NCBI RefSeq assembly: GCF_900631955.1
Contig: NZ_UZWD01000025.1
Location: forward strand, 62,001-126,000
Length of the DNA stretch: 64,000 nucleotides
Direction of reading: 5' to 3'
Source of the DNA: Devosia equisanguinis
GTDB taxonomy: Bacteria > Pseudomonadota > Alphaproteobacteria > Rhizobiales > Devosiaceae
Part shown: positions 24,971 to 34,410 of the stretch, in pieces
Position numbering within the stretch: the first letter of the stretch is position 1
Layout: each line of letters starts with the position of its first letter
The notes under the pieces: model-generated
What the model saw: the letters and a program-made list of their open reading frames with translations, nothing else
What the model was told of the DNA's origin: nothing
The model's database searches: none
Made by a program: the position numbers and the translations under genes

Positions 24971-25954
24971 ATGACCACCATTCTTCGGGCCGAGATCGAG
25001 ACATTTGCTGTCGCGGGGCGCTTTACCATTGCGCGGGGCAGCCGCACCGAGCAGCGCGTGGTGCGGGTAGAGCTCGAACGGAACGGCGTGGTGGCGCTGG
25101 GCGAATGCGTGCCCTATGCACGTTACGGCGAAACGCCGGAAGAGACGCTGGCGACCATTTTGGCGCTGGGGCCACAGATCGCCGCCGGCCTGGATCGGAC
25201 GCAATTGCAATCGGCATTGCCGCCGGGCGCGGCCCGCAACGGCATCGACTGCGCCTTCTGGTCGCTGGAAGCGCGGCTGGCGGGGGCCGATATTGGGCAT
25301 CTGGCGGGCCTCGACTGGCCAGAGACCATGACCACCGCCTTCACCATCAGCCTCGATACGCCGGAGGCCATGGCTGTGGCGGCGCAGAAGGCGGCGCATA
25401 TGCCGCTGCTGAAACTCAAGCTGGGCGCAGCGGGCGATCTGGAGCGGTTGGCGGCGGTGCGTGCTGCCGTGCCGAAGGCGCGGCTGGTGGTCGATGCCAA
25501 TGAAGGCTGGGCCGTGGCGGATCTGCCGGCACTTCTGGCCGCCTGTGCCGACGCCGGGGTGGAACTGGTGGAGCAGCCGCTGCCGGCGAGCGACGATGCA
25601 GCCCTGGGCGATATTGAACATGCGGTGCCGATCTGCGCCGATGAGAGCGCTCATGCGCTCAAGGGGTTGGAGGCGCTGGTGGGCCGTTATGACGCCATCA
25701 ACGTCAAGCTCGACAAGACCGGCGGCTTGACCGAGGCGCTGGCGGTGGCGCGGCGGGCCGAGGCCCTGGGGCTGTCGATCATGGTGGGCTGCATGCTCAG
25801 CACCTCGCTGTCCATGCTGCCCGCCTCGGTGCTGGCCGGTTTCGCCCGCTGGGTCGATCTCGATGGCCCGCTGCTGCTGGCCCATGACCGGCCAGGCGGC
25901 CTGCGCTTTGCCGAAGGGGTGATCGATCGCTCGGGCGCAACGCTCTGGGGATAG
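24971..25954 (+). CDS. Dipeptide epimerase (L-Ala-D/L-Glu epimerase, enolase superfamily)
   Basis: A 327-residue enolase-superfamily enzyme of the muconate-lactonizing subgroup. The catalytic KxK is K148/K150 in LLKLKLG, metal ligands are Asp175 in VVDANEGW, Glu201 in LVEQPLP and Asp224 in CADES, and the opposite-face lysine is in NVKLDKTGG near 246-249. This pattern fits L-Ala-D/L-Glu epimerases, which convert the murein dipeptide L-Ala-D-Glu to L-Ala-L-Glu for degradation. The adjoining MurR-like, peptide-transport and AnmK genes support it. No strong ribosome-binding site; it has its own upstream region and ends 9 bases from the convergent regulator. Confidence 0.9.
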   Translation: MTTILRAEIETFAVAGRFTIARGSRTEQRVVRVELERNGVVALGECVPYARYGETPEETLATILALGPQIAAGLDRTQLQSALPPGAARNGIDCAFWSLEARLAGADIGHLAGLDWPETMTTAFTISLDTPEAMAVAAQKAAHMPLLKLKLGAAGDLERLAAVRAAVPKARLVVDANEGWAVADLPALLAACADAGVELVEQPLPASDDAALGDIEHAVPICADESAHALKGLEALVGRYDAINVKLDKTGGLTEALAVARRAEALGLSIMVGCMLSTSLSMLPASVLAGFARWVDLDGPLLLAHDRPGGLRFAEGVIDRSGATLWG

Positions 25955-25963
25955 TGTGCATCC

Positions 25964-26815
25964 CTATTTCGGGTGGGTGACGTCGCGCGTCTTTTGCAAC
26001 GCGTCGACGGTTTGCTCGTAGCGCAGATGCGCGACGCCGAGGAACAGGCAGTCGACAATGGCCAATTGGGCAATGCGGCTGACCATGGCGCCGGCGCGCA
26101 ATCGGCTTTCGCGCGCATGGCTGATCAGCCGTTCATCGGCGGCCTGGGCCAGGGGCGAATCGGCTGCGCCGGTGATGGCGATGGTGAGCGCCCCGGCCTG
26201 GCGGGCGATTTCGAGATAGCGCACGGTATCGGCAGTGTTCCCGGAATGGGAAAAGCCGATGGCAATGGTTCCCGGCGGCGACAGCAGCGCCGCGGACCAC
26301 GCCTCATGCGGATCGGCCATCAGGAAGGCGTTGCGGCCGACGCGGAACAGCTTGTGGTGCAGGTCCTGGGCCACAAACTGGCTGGCGCCGATGCCGAAGA
26401 GCAGGATGCGCTGGGCGGTGTCGAGGGCGGCGACCACGCGTTCCAGCGCGGTGAAATCGAGGCTGGAGACGGTTTCGTCAATGGCCAGCATTTCCAGCGT
26501 TGCGACCTTGGAGGCCATTTCCTGCAGCGTGTCGGAGCGGGCGATCTCCGCGCCCAGCGTCAGGCCGGGCCCATATTGTGCCGCCTCGCGCCCCAACTCG
26601 GTGGCCAGCGACATGCGCAATTGCGCATAACCGGAAAGGCCCAGCGTCCGGCAGAAGCGCACAATTGTGGCAACCGAGGTTTTGCAGGCGGTGGCGAGAT
26701 CGGAAATGGTCTTGTCGAGCACCACGCCGGGATTGTCGCGGATGACCGAGGCCACCCGTTGCATGGCGGGGGTGAACTTGTCGGCGGATGCCTCGATGGT
26801 CGACTGAATGCCCAC
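25964..26815 (-). CDS. MurR/RpiR-family transcriptional regulator
   Basis: A 283-residue regulator. The N-terminal RpiR helix-turn-helix spans residues 1-80 (ISDLATACKTSVATIVRFCRTLG). A SIS sugar-phosphate isomerase domain follows (about 125-260) with LFGIGASQFVAQDLHHKLFRVG and IGFSHSGNTADTV. Such proteins sense phosphosugars; MurR senses MurNAc-6-phosphate, which AnmK in this cluster makes. It is divergent from the peptide-transport operon and probably binds the palindrome at 26913-26936. Translation seems to start at a GTG at 26815. Confidence 0.88.
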   Translation of the reverse strand: MGIQSTIEASADKFTPAMQRVASVIRDNPGVVLDKTISDLATACKTSVATIVRFCRTLGLSGYAQLRMSLATELGREAAQYGPGLTLGAEIARSDTLQEMASKVATLEMLAIDETVSSLDFTALERVVAALDTAQRILLFGIGASQFVAQDLHHKLFRVGRNAFLMADPHEAWSAALLSPPGTIAIGFSHSGNTADTVRYLEIARQAGALTIAITGAADSPLAQAADERLISHARESRLRAGAMVSRIAQLAIVDCLFLGVAHLRYEQTVDALQKTRDVTHPK

Positions 26816-26912
26816 TCTTTTCGTCCCCGCTCTCTCCCAGGCGTCGCGGGCCGGGCAGGGCGACGCGAACGGGCGGAACAGTACAGAAATTTCCGGCGCT
26901 GTGAAACAAAAG

Positions 26913-26936
26913 TTCAGACTTGTTGGAAAGTCTGAA
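26913..26936. promoter_or_regulatory. Candidate operator: perfect 9-bp inverted repeat
   Basis: TTCAGACTT (26913-26921) and AAGTCTGAA (26928-26936) pair perfectly around a 6-base spacer, between the MurR-like gene and the divergent transporter operon. It ends 5 bases before the TTGACA at 26942. Position and symmetry suit a dimeric RpiR-type regulator. Confidence 0.7.
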
Positions 26937-26941
26937 AATCA

Positions 26942-26971
26942 TTGACAGGCAGGCTCCAGACTTCCTAGGCT
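26942..26971 (+). promoter_or_regulatory. Candidate sigma-70 promoter of the peptide-transport operon
   Basis: A perfect TTGACA (26942-26947) is followed after 18 bases by TAGGCT (26966-26971), a moderate -10. It is 126 bases before the binding-protein ATG and directly beside the inverted repeat. Confidence 0.5.
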
Positions 26972-27096
26972 TCATCCCGAGGTCACGCTCGCCCTCGGCC
27001 TCTGCGGCCGGTCGGTTGCGGGAGAGGGAGGGGTGGCCAGGACAGCATTTGCACTCCGCTTCAGGGCGGAACGCTATCCAAAGGAGGGATACGACA

Positions 27097-28614
27097 ATGC
27101 AATGGACCACGCCGCGCAAGCTGATCGCCGGACTTGCCATCGCCACCGCGCTTTCGACCTCGGTCTTTGCCCTGCCGGTGCAGGCTGCAAGCCTGCGCAT
27201 GGCCTGGTCGCAGGACGCCACCGGTCTAGACCCGCACAAGCAGACGGCCTTCTCGTCGCTGCGCCTGCTCGAACTCATCTATGAGCCGCTGGTGCGCCTC
27301 GATGCCGAGCTGAACGTCGTTCCCGCCATCGCCACGAGCTGGGAATTCGCCTCCGACGCCAAGACGCTGACCTTCAAGCTCGACCCCAACGCCAAGTTCA
27401 CCAATGGCGCGCAGGTCACTTCGGCAGACGTGAAGGCCTCGTTTGAGCGTATCCTCGACGAAGCCACCTCCGCCGCTGCCCGCTCCAACTTCCTGTCTAT
27501 CGCCAGCATCGATACACCCGATGCCGAGACGGTGGTGTTCAACCTCTCCACTGCTGACGTGCCGATCCTGGTCGCCATGGCCACGATCAATGCCGCCATT
27601 CTGCCGGCCAGCGAAATCACCGCCGGTAGCGTCGGCACCACGGCTTTGGGTTCGGGCCCGTTCAAGCTCGATTCCTGGGAGCCCAATGCCAAGGAAGTGC
27701 TGAGCGCCAATGCCGACTGGGCCGGTGGCGACCTTGCCATCGATGGCATCACCATCTCCGTGCTGCCGGACGAAACCGCGATCCTCGCCTCGCTGCGCGC
27801 CGGCCAGACCGATTTCGCTCTGCTGAACGACCCGCTGGTCGCCACCATGGTGCCGAACGAGCCGAACCTCGAGCTCAACCGCGTCGGCGTGCTGGCCTAC
27901 AACGTGCTCCAGCTCAACCCGTCGCGGGCGCCGATGGACAATCTCCTCGTGCGTCAGGCCATGTCCTGCGCCATCAACCGCCAGGAAATCATCGATGCGG
28001 CGCTGGCCGGCGAAGGCAAGGTGACTGGCCCCCTGACCATGCCGGCCTTCGCCCAGGATCCGAGCACGCTGTTCTGCTATGAGCAGGACGTCGAGAAGGC
28101 CAAGGCGCTGATGGCCGAGGCTGGTGTCGATGGCTTCACCGCCAAGGTGATCGCCGCTACCGGCGAGCCGCCGGTTGCCGCATCCGAAGCCCAGGTGCTG
28201 CAGGCCCAGCTGGCCGAGATCGGCATCAATCTCGAAATCGAGATCATGGAACTCAACGTCTACGTCGACACCTGGCTCAAGGGTGATTTCGACATGGCCG
28301 TGGCCCAGAATGGTGGCCGTCCGGACCCGTTCCCGATGTATAACCGCTATTTCACCAAGGACGGCAATCTGGTGAAGGTCTCGAACTTCACCGATGACGA
28401 GCTCGATAGCCTGATGAAGCAGGGCCAGGCCGAAACCGATCCGGCCAAGCGCGTCGAAATCTTCCACACCTTCGAAAGCCGCCTGGCCGAGCTTTCGCCC
28501 TGGCTGTGGCTCTCGACCGGCTACAGCTACACGGCTCAGCTCAAGACCGTCACCGGCTTTGAATCCTCGCCGACAGGCACGCTGTTCGGCCTGACCAAGG
28601 TGTCGATCCAGTAA
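27097..28614 (+). CDS. Peptide ABC transporter substrate-binding protein (SBP_bac_5)
   Basis: A 505-residue periplasmic binding protein with a signal peptide (MQWTTPRKLIAGLAIAT, cut near PVQAA). Family features are GLDPHKQTAFSSLRLLELIYEPL split by the domain hinge, WEFASDAKTLTFKLDPNAKF, VTSADVKASFERIL and the C-terminal helix WLWLSTGYSYT. It should bind peptides, here probably murein tripeptide or muropeptides given the neighbours. AAGGAGGG precedes the ATG at 27097; the long in-frame extension upstream covers the promoter and is rejected. A hairpin separates it from the permease genes. Confidence 0.9.
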   Translation: MQWTTPRKLIAGLAIATALSTSVFALPVQAASLRMAWSQDATGLDPHKQTAFSSLRLLELIYEPLVRLDAELNVVPAIATSWEFASDAKTLTFKLDPNAKFTNGAQVTSADVKASFERILDEATSAAARSNFLSIASIDTPDAETVVFNLSTADVPILVAMATINAAILPASEITAGSVGTTALGSGPFKLDSWEPNAKEVLSANADWAGGDLAIDGITISVLPDETAILASLRAGQTDFALLNDPLVATMVPNEPNLELNRVGVLAYNVLQLNPSRAPMDNLLVRQAMSCAINRQEIIDAALAGEGKVTGPLTMPAFAQDPSTLFCYEQDVEKAKALMAEAGVDGFTAKVIAATGEPPVAASEAQVLQAQLAEIGINLEIEIMELNVYVDTWLKGDFDMAVAQNGGRPDPFPMYNRYFTKDGNLVKVSNFTDDELDSLMKQGQAETDPAKRVEIFHTFESRLAELSPWLWLSTGYSYTAQLKTVTGFESSPTGTLFGLTKVSIQ

Positions 28615-28634
28615 GATCAGCCTTTTCCGAATTG

Positions 28635-28662
28635 CTCCTCCCCTCTTCACGGAGGGGAGGGG
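28635..28662 (+). repeat. Intercistronic GC-rich hairpin in the transport operon
   Basis: CCTCCCCTC (28637-28645) and GAGGGGAGG (28652-28660) pair perfectly, extendable to 11 bp with one wobble. It follows the binding-protein gene without a T-run. Such hairpins often stabilise the upstream mRNA so that the binding protein exceeds the permeases. Confidence 0.6.
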
Positions 28663-28760
28663 TTTGGCCTTCCTGGCCAGCCACTCCTGAACGGGAGGCG
28701 GCGAGGTGGCTTTGCTGCCCGATTGTGTTTGAATGAAGCAGGTACGGAGAACGACTTGCC

Positions 28761-29720
28761 ATGAACTATGTGGCGCAGCGCCTGCTGACATTCCCCTTCA
28801 TCCTCCTGGGCGTGTCGATCCTGGTCTTTGTGTCGATCCGGCTGATCCCGGGCGATGCGATCATCGCCATGCTCGGCACCGAGGCCGGCATGATGACCCC
28901 GGCGCAGCGCGCGGCGCTGGCGGCCTATTTCGGCATCGACCAGCCGGTGTGGATCCAATATTGGCGCTGGCTGTCCGGTCTGTTCCAGGGCGATCTGGGC
29001 ATTTCCTCGATCTATGCCAAGCCGGTGCTCTCGGTCATTCTCGAGCGCTTTCCGCTGACCCTGCAGCTGGCGCTGATGTCCATGGTCATCGCGCTCAGCG
29101 TCGGCGTGCCGCTTGGCGTTCTGGCCGCGACGCGCAATGAAAAGCCCACCGATCTCGTGGTGCGCATCCTGGCCATGCTTGGCCAGTCGACGCCGGCCTT
29201 CGTCATCGGCATTCTCATCATCTATGTGCTCTCGGTCTATTTCGGCATGGTGCCGGCCATGGGTACGTTCACCCCGCTTTTCGTCGATCCGCTGGCCAGT
29301 ATCGGGCAATTGTTCTTCCCGGCGGTGACGCTGGGCTTTGCCTTCGCGGCCTCGGTCATGCGCATTTCGCGCTCGGCCATGCTCGATGTCTTGAGCGACG
29401 ACTATATCCGTACCGCCCGTTCCAAGGGCGCCTCGTCAATGAGCGTGGTGTGGCGCCATGCGCTGCCCAATGCGCTCATTCCGGTGGTGACGCTGTCGGG
29501 GGTGGAGTTCGGCTATCTCCTGGGCGGCGCCGTCATCGTCGAACAGATTTTCGCGCTGCCGGGCCTCGGCCGGCTGGTGCTCGATGCCATTACGCAGCGC
29601 GACTATGCGCTGGTGCAGGGAACCGTCTTGTTCATCGCCTTCAATTTCCTTGTCGTGAACCTTCTTGTCGATCTGGCCTATGTGGCGCTCGACCCGCGCA
29701 TTCGGTTGGGAGGTCGCTGA
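28761..29720 (+). CDS. Peptide ABC transporter permease, DppB/OppB type
   Basis: A 319-residue inner-membrane permease with about six helices. It starts with MNYVAQRLLTFPFILLGVS, typical of DppB-like proteins, and carries the coupling motif YIRTARSKGASSMSVVWRHALPNALIP near residue 215 (EAA loop). It forms the transmembrane channel with the following permease. The stop overlaps the next start (TGATG). GGAG lies 11 bases before the ATG. Confidence 0.92.
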   Translation: MNYVAQRLLTFPFILLGVSILVFVSIRLIPGDAIIAMLGTEAGMMTPAQRAALAAYFGIDQPVWIQYWRWLSGLFQGDLGISSIYAKPVLSVILERFPLTLQLALMSMVIALSVGVPLGVLAATRNEKPTDLVVRILAMLGQSTPAFVIGILIIYVLSVYFGMVPAMGTFTPLFVDPLASIGQLFFPAVTLGFAFAASVMRISRSAMLDVLSDDYIRTARSKGASSMSVVWRHALPNALIPVVTLSGVEFGYLLGGAVIVEQIFALPGLGRLVLDAITQRDYALVQGTVLFIAFNFLVVNLLVDLAYVALDPRIRLGGR

Positions 29721-30562
29721 TGGGCAAGGTGTTTTCCGCGCTGATCCGGCATCCGTCCGGACGTATCGGCGTCTTCATCATCGGCCTCTATCTGATCGCC
29801 GCCCTTCTGGGCGCGCTGGGACTGACACCCAACAATGCGCTGAAGCAGTTCATGCTCGACCGGCTGAAGCCGCCCAGCGCCAGCTTCTGGATGGGCACGG
29901 ACCTGCTTGGTCGCGACACGTTCAGCCGGCTGATGGTCGGTATCGGGCAGTCGATGATCATCGCCTTCCTCTCGGTGGCGGTGGCAACCATTGCCGGAAC
30001 CATTATCGGGCTGCTCGCGGCCTGGTGGGGTTCGCTCTGGGACGGCATCTTGATGCGCATCATGGATGTGCTGCTGGCCTTTCCGGCAATCCTTCTGGCG
30101 CTCTTGATCATCGCCATTGTCGGTCCCGGCACCTTCACCAGCGTCGCCGCCATCGGCATCGTCTATACGCCGATCTTTGCCCGCGTGGTGCGCGGGCCGG
30201 CGCTGTCGCTGAAACAGCGTGATTTCGTTGATGCCGCCCGCACCTTCGGCAGCTCGCAGCCCTATATTCTCACACGGCATCTTTTGCTGAACCTGGTCGC
30301 GCCGCTGGCGGTGCAGGTGACCCTGGCACTGGCGTGGGCCCTGCTGACCGAGGCGGGCCTCTCCTTCCTCGGGCTGGGCACGCAGCCGCCGACCCCCTCG
30401 CTCGGCCTCATGCTATCGGAAAGCAAGAACCTGATGCAGCAGGCGCCCTGGCTGATGATCTTCCCGGCGCTGACCATCATGCTCGGCATTTTGGGGTTCA
30501 ACCTCACCGGCGATGCCCTGCGCGATATTCTCGATCCGCGCACCCAGAGGAGGACGGCATGA
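29720..30562 (+). CDS. Peptide ABC transporter permease, DppC/OppC type
   Basis: A 280-residue permease, partner of the DppB-type protein. The N-terminal helix is GVFIIGLYLIAALLG, then FWMGTDLLGRDTFSRLMVG, the conserved DppC entry sequence, and the coupling loop DFVDAARTFGSSQPYILTRHLL. It ends in FNLTGDALRDILDPR, typical of the family. The frame is open upstream, but the ATG at 29720 overlaps the previous stop and starts the conserved protein. Its stop overlaps the ATPase start by ATGA. Confidence 0.92.
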   Translation: MGKVFSALIRHPSGRIGVFIIGLYLIAALLGALGLTPNNALKQFMLDRLKPPSASFWMGTDLLGRDTFSRLMVGIGQSMIIAFLSVAVATIAGTIIGLLAAWWGSLWDGILMRIMDVLLAFPAILLALLIIAIVGPGTFTSVAAIGIVYTPIFARVVRGPALSLKQRDFVDAARTFGSSQPYILTRHLLLNLVAPLAVQVTLALAWALLTEAGLSFLGLGTQPPTPSLGLMLSESKNLMQQAPWLMIFPALTIMLGILGFNLTGDALRDILDPRTQRRTA

Positions 30563-32289
30563 GCACGCTGCTTTCCGTTCGCGATCTGCGCGTCGGCTTC
30601 GGCCGCGACCCCAAGGCCAATGAAGTGGTGCGCGGGGTCAGCTTCGACCTCGACCGGGGCCAGACGCTCGCCATTGTCGGCGAGTCCGGTTCGGGCAAGT
30701 CGGTGACGGCGCTGTCGATCAATCGCCTTGTCGATTTCGGCGGCGGCATGGTCACCGGCGGCTCCATTCTCCTCACCCGGGAAGACGGCAGCGTGCTCGA
30801 CGTGGCCAAGGCCAAGGAAAAGACCCTGCGCCACATTCGCGGCAGCGAAGTCGGGATGATCTTCCAGGAGCCGATGACTTCGCTCAATCCGGTGCACACG
30901 ATCGGGGCGCAGATCGAAGAGGCGTTCAAGCTCAATCGCGGCCTTGTGGGGGCTGCGGCCAAGCAGGCGGCGCTCGATGTGCTCGATCGCGTGCGCATTC
31001 CTGACGCCAGGACACGGCTCGGCTATTATCCGCACCAACTCTCGGGCGGCATGCGCCAGCGCGTCATGATCGCCATGGCGCTGGCCAGTGCGCCCCGCCT
31101 GCTGATTGCCGACGAGCCGACCACCGCGCTCGACGTGACGGTGCAGGCCCAGATCATGGCGCTGCTCGCCGAATTGCGCGCCGAGACCGACATGGCGATG
31201 ATCTTCATCACCCACGATATCGGCCTTGTGGCCGGTATTGCCGACCGCATCATGGTGATGCAGCAAGGCGTGGCGGTGGAGCAGAACGATACCGGCGCGG
31301 TGCTCGATCATCCGCAGCACGACTATACCAGGCATCTGCTACAGGCCGTGCCGCATTTCACCGCCGGGCAGTCGGTGCGCGACGATGGCGCCCGCACCGA
31401 AACCCGGCAGCCGGTGGTGGCAGTGGACGATCTGGTGGTGCGGTTTGCTGTCGGCAAGGGGCTGTTCAAGCCAAAATCCGCCGTGCATGCCGTCGATGGC
31501 GTCAGCTTCGAATTGATGCCGGGCGAGACCCTGGCCATTGTGGGCGAGTCCGGCTCGGGCAAGTCGACCACGGCCAAGGCGCTGCTCGGCCTGGTGAGCC
31601 GGCAGCGCGGTGAGATCGCAACGGCGGCGGGGCGGTCGAAGCGTCCGATCCAGATGGTGTTCCAGGACCCGTTCGCTTCGCTCAATCCCCGGCTCAATGT
31701 CGAGGCGCTCTTGGCCGAGCCGGCCATCGCCAAAGGCCAGAAGCTGGACGACACGCTGCGCAAGCGCATGGCCTTTCTGCTCGAACGCGTCGGCCTGCCA
31801 CAGGACGCGCTGGTGCGCTTTCCGCACCAATTCTCCGGTGGTCAGCGCCAACGTCTCTGCATCGCGCGGGCGCTGATGCTCAATCCCGACGTGGTGGTGC
31901 TGGACGAAGCCGTGTCGGCGCTCGACGTGTCGGTGCAGGCCAAGGTGCTGGACCTGCTGGTCGATCTGCAGCGCGAATTCGGGCTGGCCTATCTCTTCAT
32001 CTCCCACGACATGGCGGTGGTGGAGCGCATCGCGCACCGGATCGCGGTCATGTATGCCGGGCAGGTGGTCGAGATCGGCGACGCACGCGCTGTGCTCTCC
32101 GACCCGCAACACAGTTATACCAAGCGACTGATCTCGGCTGTTCCGGCAGTGGAACGGCGCAAGCAGCATTTTGCCGTCGATGTGACGCAGGTGCCCTCGC
32201 TGGTGCGCCCGGCCGGCTATGAGCCGCCCCCGGCAGCCTGGCGCGATGCCGGCGCCGATCATCGCGTGCGGCTGGAGGATGGACGATGA
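30559..32289 (+). CDS. Fused dual ATP-binding protein of the peptide ABC transporter (DppDF type)
   Basis: A 576-residue protein with two complete ABC domains. Domain 1 (residues 5-260) has Walker [10 protein letters not shown], signature [14 protein letters not shown] and Walker [13 protein letters not shown]. Domain 2 (about 290-545) has Walker [10 protein letters not shown], signature [14 protein letters not shown] and Walker [13 protein letters not shown], with Ala in place of the usual Pro. Oligopeptide linker regions close both halves ([16 protein letters not shown]). It energises the DppBC-type permeases alone as an internal pseudodimer. Start overlaps the permease stop. Confidence 0.93.
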   Translation: MSTLLSVRDLRVGFGRDPKANEVVRGVSFDLDRGQTLAIVGESGSGKSVTALSINRLVDFGGGMVTGGSILLTREDGSVLDVAKAKEKTLRHIRGSEVGMIFQEPMTSLNPVHTIGAQIEEAFKLNRGLVGAAAKQAALDVLDRVRIPDARTRLGYYPHQLSGGMRQRVMIAMALASAPRLLIADEPTTALDVTVQAQIMALLAELRAETDMAMIFITHDIGLVAGIADRIMVMQQGVAVEQNDTGAVLDHPQHDYTRHLLQAVPHFTAGQSVRDDGARTETRQPVVAVDDLVVRFAVGKGLFKPKSAVHAVDGVSFELMPGETLAIVGESGSGKSTTAKALLGLVSRQRGEIATAAGRSKRPIQMVFQDPFASLNPRLNVEALLAEPAIAKGQKLDDTLRKRMAFLLERVGLPQDALVRFPHQFSGGQRQRLCIARALMLNPDVVVLDEAVSALDVSVQAKVLDLLVDLQREFGLAYLFISHDMAVVERIAHRIAVMYAGQVVEIGDARAVLSDPQHSYTKRLISAVPAVERRKQHFAVDVTQVPSLVRPAGYEPPPAAWRDAGADHRVRLEDGR

Positions 32290-33278
32290 GCGCTGTGCAC
32301 GATCAACTCGAGCGCGCCTTTGTGCCGCTGGACGCTGCCGTTGAGGCGGGCCGTATTCCCGGTGGCGTCTTGGGCGTTGTGGATGCATCCGGCAATCGCG
32401 CCGTGCGCGCCATCGGTTTTGCCGAGATCGTGCCGGAGCGCCGGCCGATGCGGGAGGACACCTGGTTCGATCTCGCCTCGATCAGCAAGGTGGCGTTCAC
32501 CACCGACCGCATCATCGCACTGGCGGCGGAAGGACGGATCGATCTCGATGCGCCGCTGACCACTGTTTTGCCCGACTATCGGCACTACAATCTCGACAAT
32601 TGGGAACGCCGGGTGACCTTCCGGCAGTGCCTCGGGCACCAGACACCGTTTCCGGCGGTATTTCCGCTCTATACCTATGGCCGCGATCCCGACTTGTTGC
32701 GTACCTTCCTGTTGCAGCACGAATTCGCGGCGGGGCCATCGGTCTATTCCGACATCAACTACATCCTGCTCGGCCTGGCGCTGGAGCGCATCGAGGGCAA
32801 ATGGATCCGCGATATGGACCCCGGTCCCGGCTTTGCCTGGTCGGCCGATCCGGCCAATGCGGCGGCGACCGAGGACTGCTACTGGCGCCACCGCGTGCTG
32901 GTGGGCGAGGTGCATGACGACAATTGCTCGGCGCTGCAGGGCGCCGGCCATGCCGGGCTCTTCGGCACGGTGGCCTCGATGCTCGATTTCGCCGCCGACA
33001 AGCTGGCCAATGCCGGTTCGGACGCGCTCATCCGCACGCCGCTTTCGGCGCGTCGCACCCATGGCTGGGAACGGCCCTATGACGGCTGGTCGGGCGGCGA
33101 ATTGTGCACACCCCAAACCATCGGCCATACCGGCTTTACCGGCACCGGCATCTGGATCGATTTCGCCCGTGGCCAGGCCTGGACCCTGCTGACCAACCGG
33201 GTGCACCCCACGCGCCATTTCGACAGCGGCATCTTTGCGCTGCGCCGGGCCGTGGGTGACCTGATCAACGCTGAATAG
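32286..33278 (+). CDS. Cytoplasmic beta-lactamase-fold serine hydrolase
   Basis: A 330-residue protein of the beta-lactamase/class C penicillin-binding fold. The SxxK motif is SISK near residue 66, the YxN-like motif is YSDIN near 156, and the third motif is probably HTGFTG near 282 (HTG replacing KTG). No signal peptide is visible, so it probably acts in the cytoplasm, unlike true beta-lactamases. Overlapping the transporter ATPase gene and 9 bases before anmK, it may cleave imported muropeptide stems or anhydro-sugar peptides. The exact bond cut is unknown. Confidence 0.82.
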   Translation: MSAVHDQLERAFVPLDAAVEAGRIPGGVLGVVDASGNRAVRAIGFAEIVPERRPMREDTWFDLASISKVAFTTDRIIALAAEGRIDLDAPLTTVLPDYRHYNLDNWERRVTFRQCLGHQTPFPAVFPLYTYGRDPDLLRTFLLQHEFAAGPSVYSDINYILLGLALERIEGKWIRDMDPGPGFAWSADPANAAATEDCYWRHRVLVGEVHDDNCSALQGAGHAGLFGTVASMLDFAADKLANAGSDALIRTPLSARRTHGWERPYDGWSGGELCTPQTIGHTGFTGTGIWIDFARGQAWTLLTNRVHPTRHFDSGIFALRRAVGDLINAE

Positions 33279-33287
33279 GAGAGGGCG

Positions 33288-34406
33288 ATGCAGCCGACCT
33301 GGGCCATTGGGCTGATGACGGGGACCGTTCTGGACGGAAATATTGACGTGGCCCTGCTGCGCAGCGATGGCGAAAGCGTCGACAGTTTTGGCGCCTATAC
33401 GCTGGCGCCCTATCCGCAATCGATCCGCGACCTGCTCGAGGAAACCCTGGCACAAGCCCGCGTGTGGAATTTCGAGGGCCCCGAGCCTGCTATCTTCGCT
33501 GAAGCCGAGGATGCGCTGACCCGCGCGCAGTCCGCGGCAGTGCTGGATCTGGTCAAGCAGGCCGGCCTCATGCCTCAAGACATCGGCATCATCGGCTTCC
33601 ATGGCCAGTCCGTGCTGCATCGCGCTCCGCAGCCGGAACGCATCGGCGCGACGCGGCAATTGGGCAATGGCGCGCTCATGCATGAGCTCACCGGCATCAA
33701 GGTCGCCTATGATTTCCGCTCCGCCGATGTGCGTGCGGGCGGGCAGGGGGCGCCTTTGGCGGCGCTCTATCATCAGGCGCTGCTCAGGAAGATTGGCGCC
33801 ACGGATGGCAAGACGGCTGTGCTCAATCTGGGTGGTGTCGCCAATGTCACCTTCTGGGATGGCAAGGACATATTGGTGGCCTTCGATACCGGCCCGGCCA
33901 ATGCGCCGATCAATGATTTCATCAAGGGCCTGGGCCTGGGCGACATGGACCGTGATGGCGCGCGCGCCTTGCGTGGGACAGTGGACGAAGCGCGGCTCAA
34001 AACGCTGCTGACACACCCCTATCTCAGTGCGCCTTATCCCAAGTCGCTCGATCGTTTCGACTTCCTCTCCACCATGGCCGATGGGCTCAATGCCGATGAT
34101 GGTGCCGCAACGCTCACCGCGTTCACCACCGGCGCCGTGGGCAAGGCGCTCGACCTCTTGCCGCAGCGGCCGGAAAAGCTCGTCGTCTGCGGCGGCGGCC
34201 GGCACAATCCGGCGATTATGAAAATGCTGCCCGACCGGGCCGGGGTCGTGGCGGTTCCGGCGGAGGCCGTGGGTTGGCGCGGTGATGCCATCGAGGCGGA
34301 ATGTTTCGCTTTCCTCGCGGTGCGCGTGCTGCGCGGCCTGCCCATCAGCTTCCCCACCACCACCGGCGCGCCGCATCCGCTGACCGGCGGCGTGCTGGCC
34401 GCCTGA
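33288..34406 (+). CDS. anmK: Anhydro-N-acetylmuramic acid kinase AnmK
   Basis: A 372-residue kinase that hydrolyses the 1,6-anhydro ring of anhMurNAc and phosphorylates it to MurNAc-6-phosphate in cell-wall recycling. The ATP-binding start is [10 protein letters not shown] (E. coli has GLMSGTSLDG), followed by [24 protein letters not shown], the NLGGVANVT loop and [12 protein letters not shown]. The catalytic Asp is in [15 protein letters not shown]. Length is as usual. AGGAG precedes the ATG. MurQ and NagZ are not in this window. Confidence 0.94.
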   Translation: MQPTWAIGLMTGTVLDGNIDVALLRSDGESVDSFGAYTLAPYPQSIRDLLEETLAQARVWNFEGPEPAIFAEAEDALTRAQSAAVLDLVKQAGLMPQDIGIIGFHGQSVLHRAPQPERIGATRQLGNGALMHELTGIKVAYDFRSADVRAGGQGAPLAALYHQALLRKIGATDGKTAVLNLGGVANVTFWDGKDILVAFDTGPANAPINDFIKGLGLGDMDRDGARALRGTVDEARLKTLLTHPYLSAPYPKSLDRFDFLSTMADGLNADDGAATLTAFTTGAVGKALDLLPQRPEKLVVCGGGRHNPAIMKMLPDRAGVVAVPAEAVGWRGDAIEAECFAFLAVRVLRGLPISFPTTTGAPHPLTGGVLAA

Positions 34407-34410
34407 CGCC

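Noticed and set aside
27226-28791. 521-codon minus-strand ORF opposite the peptide-binding protein gene
   Set aside because: Antisense to a recognisable substrate-binding protein with signal peptide and ribosome-binding site.
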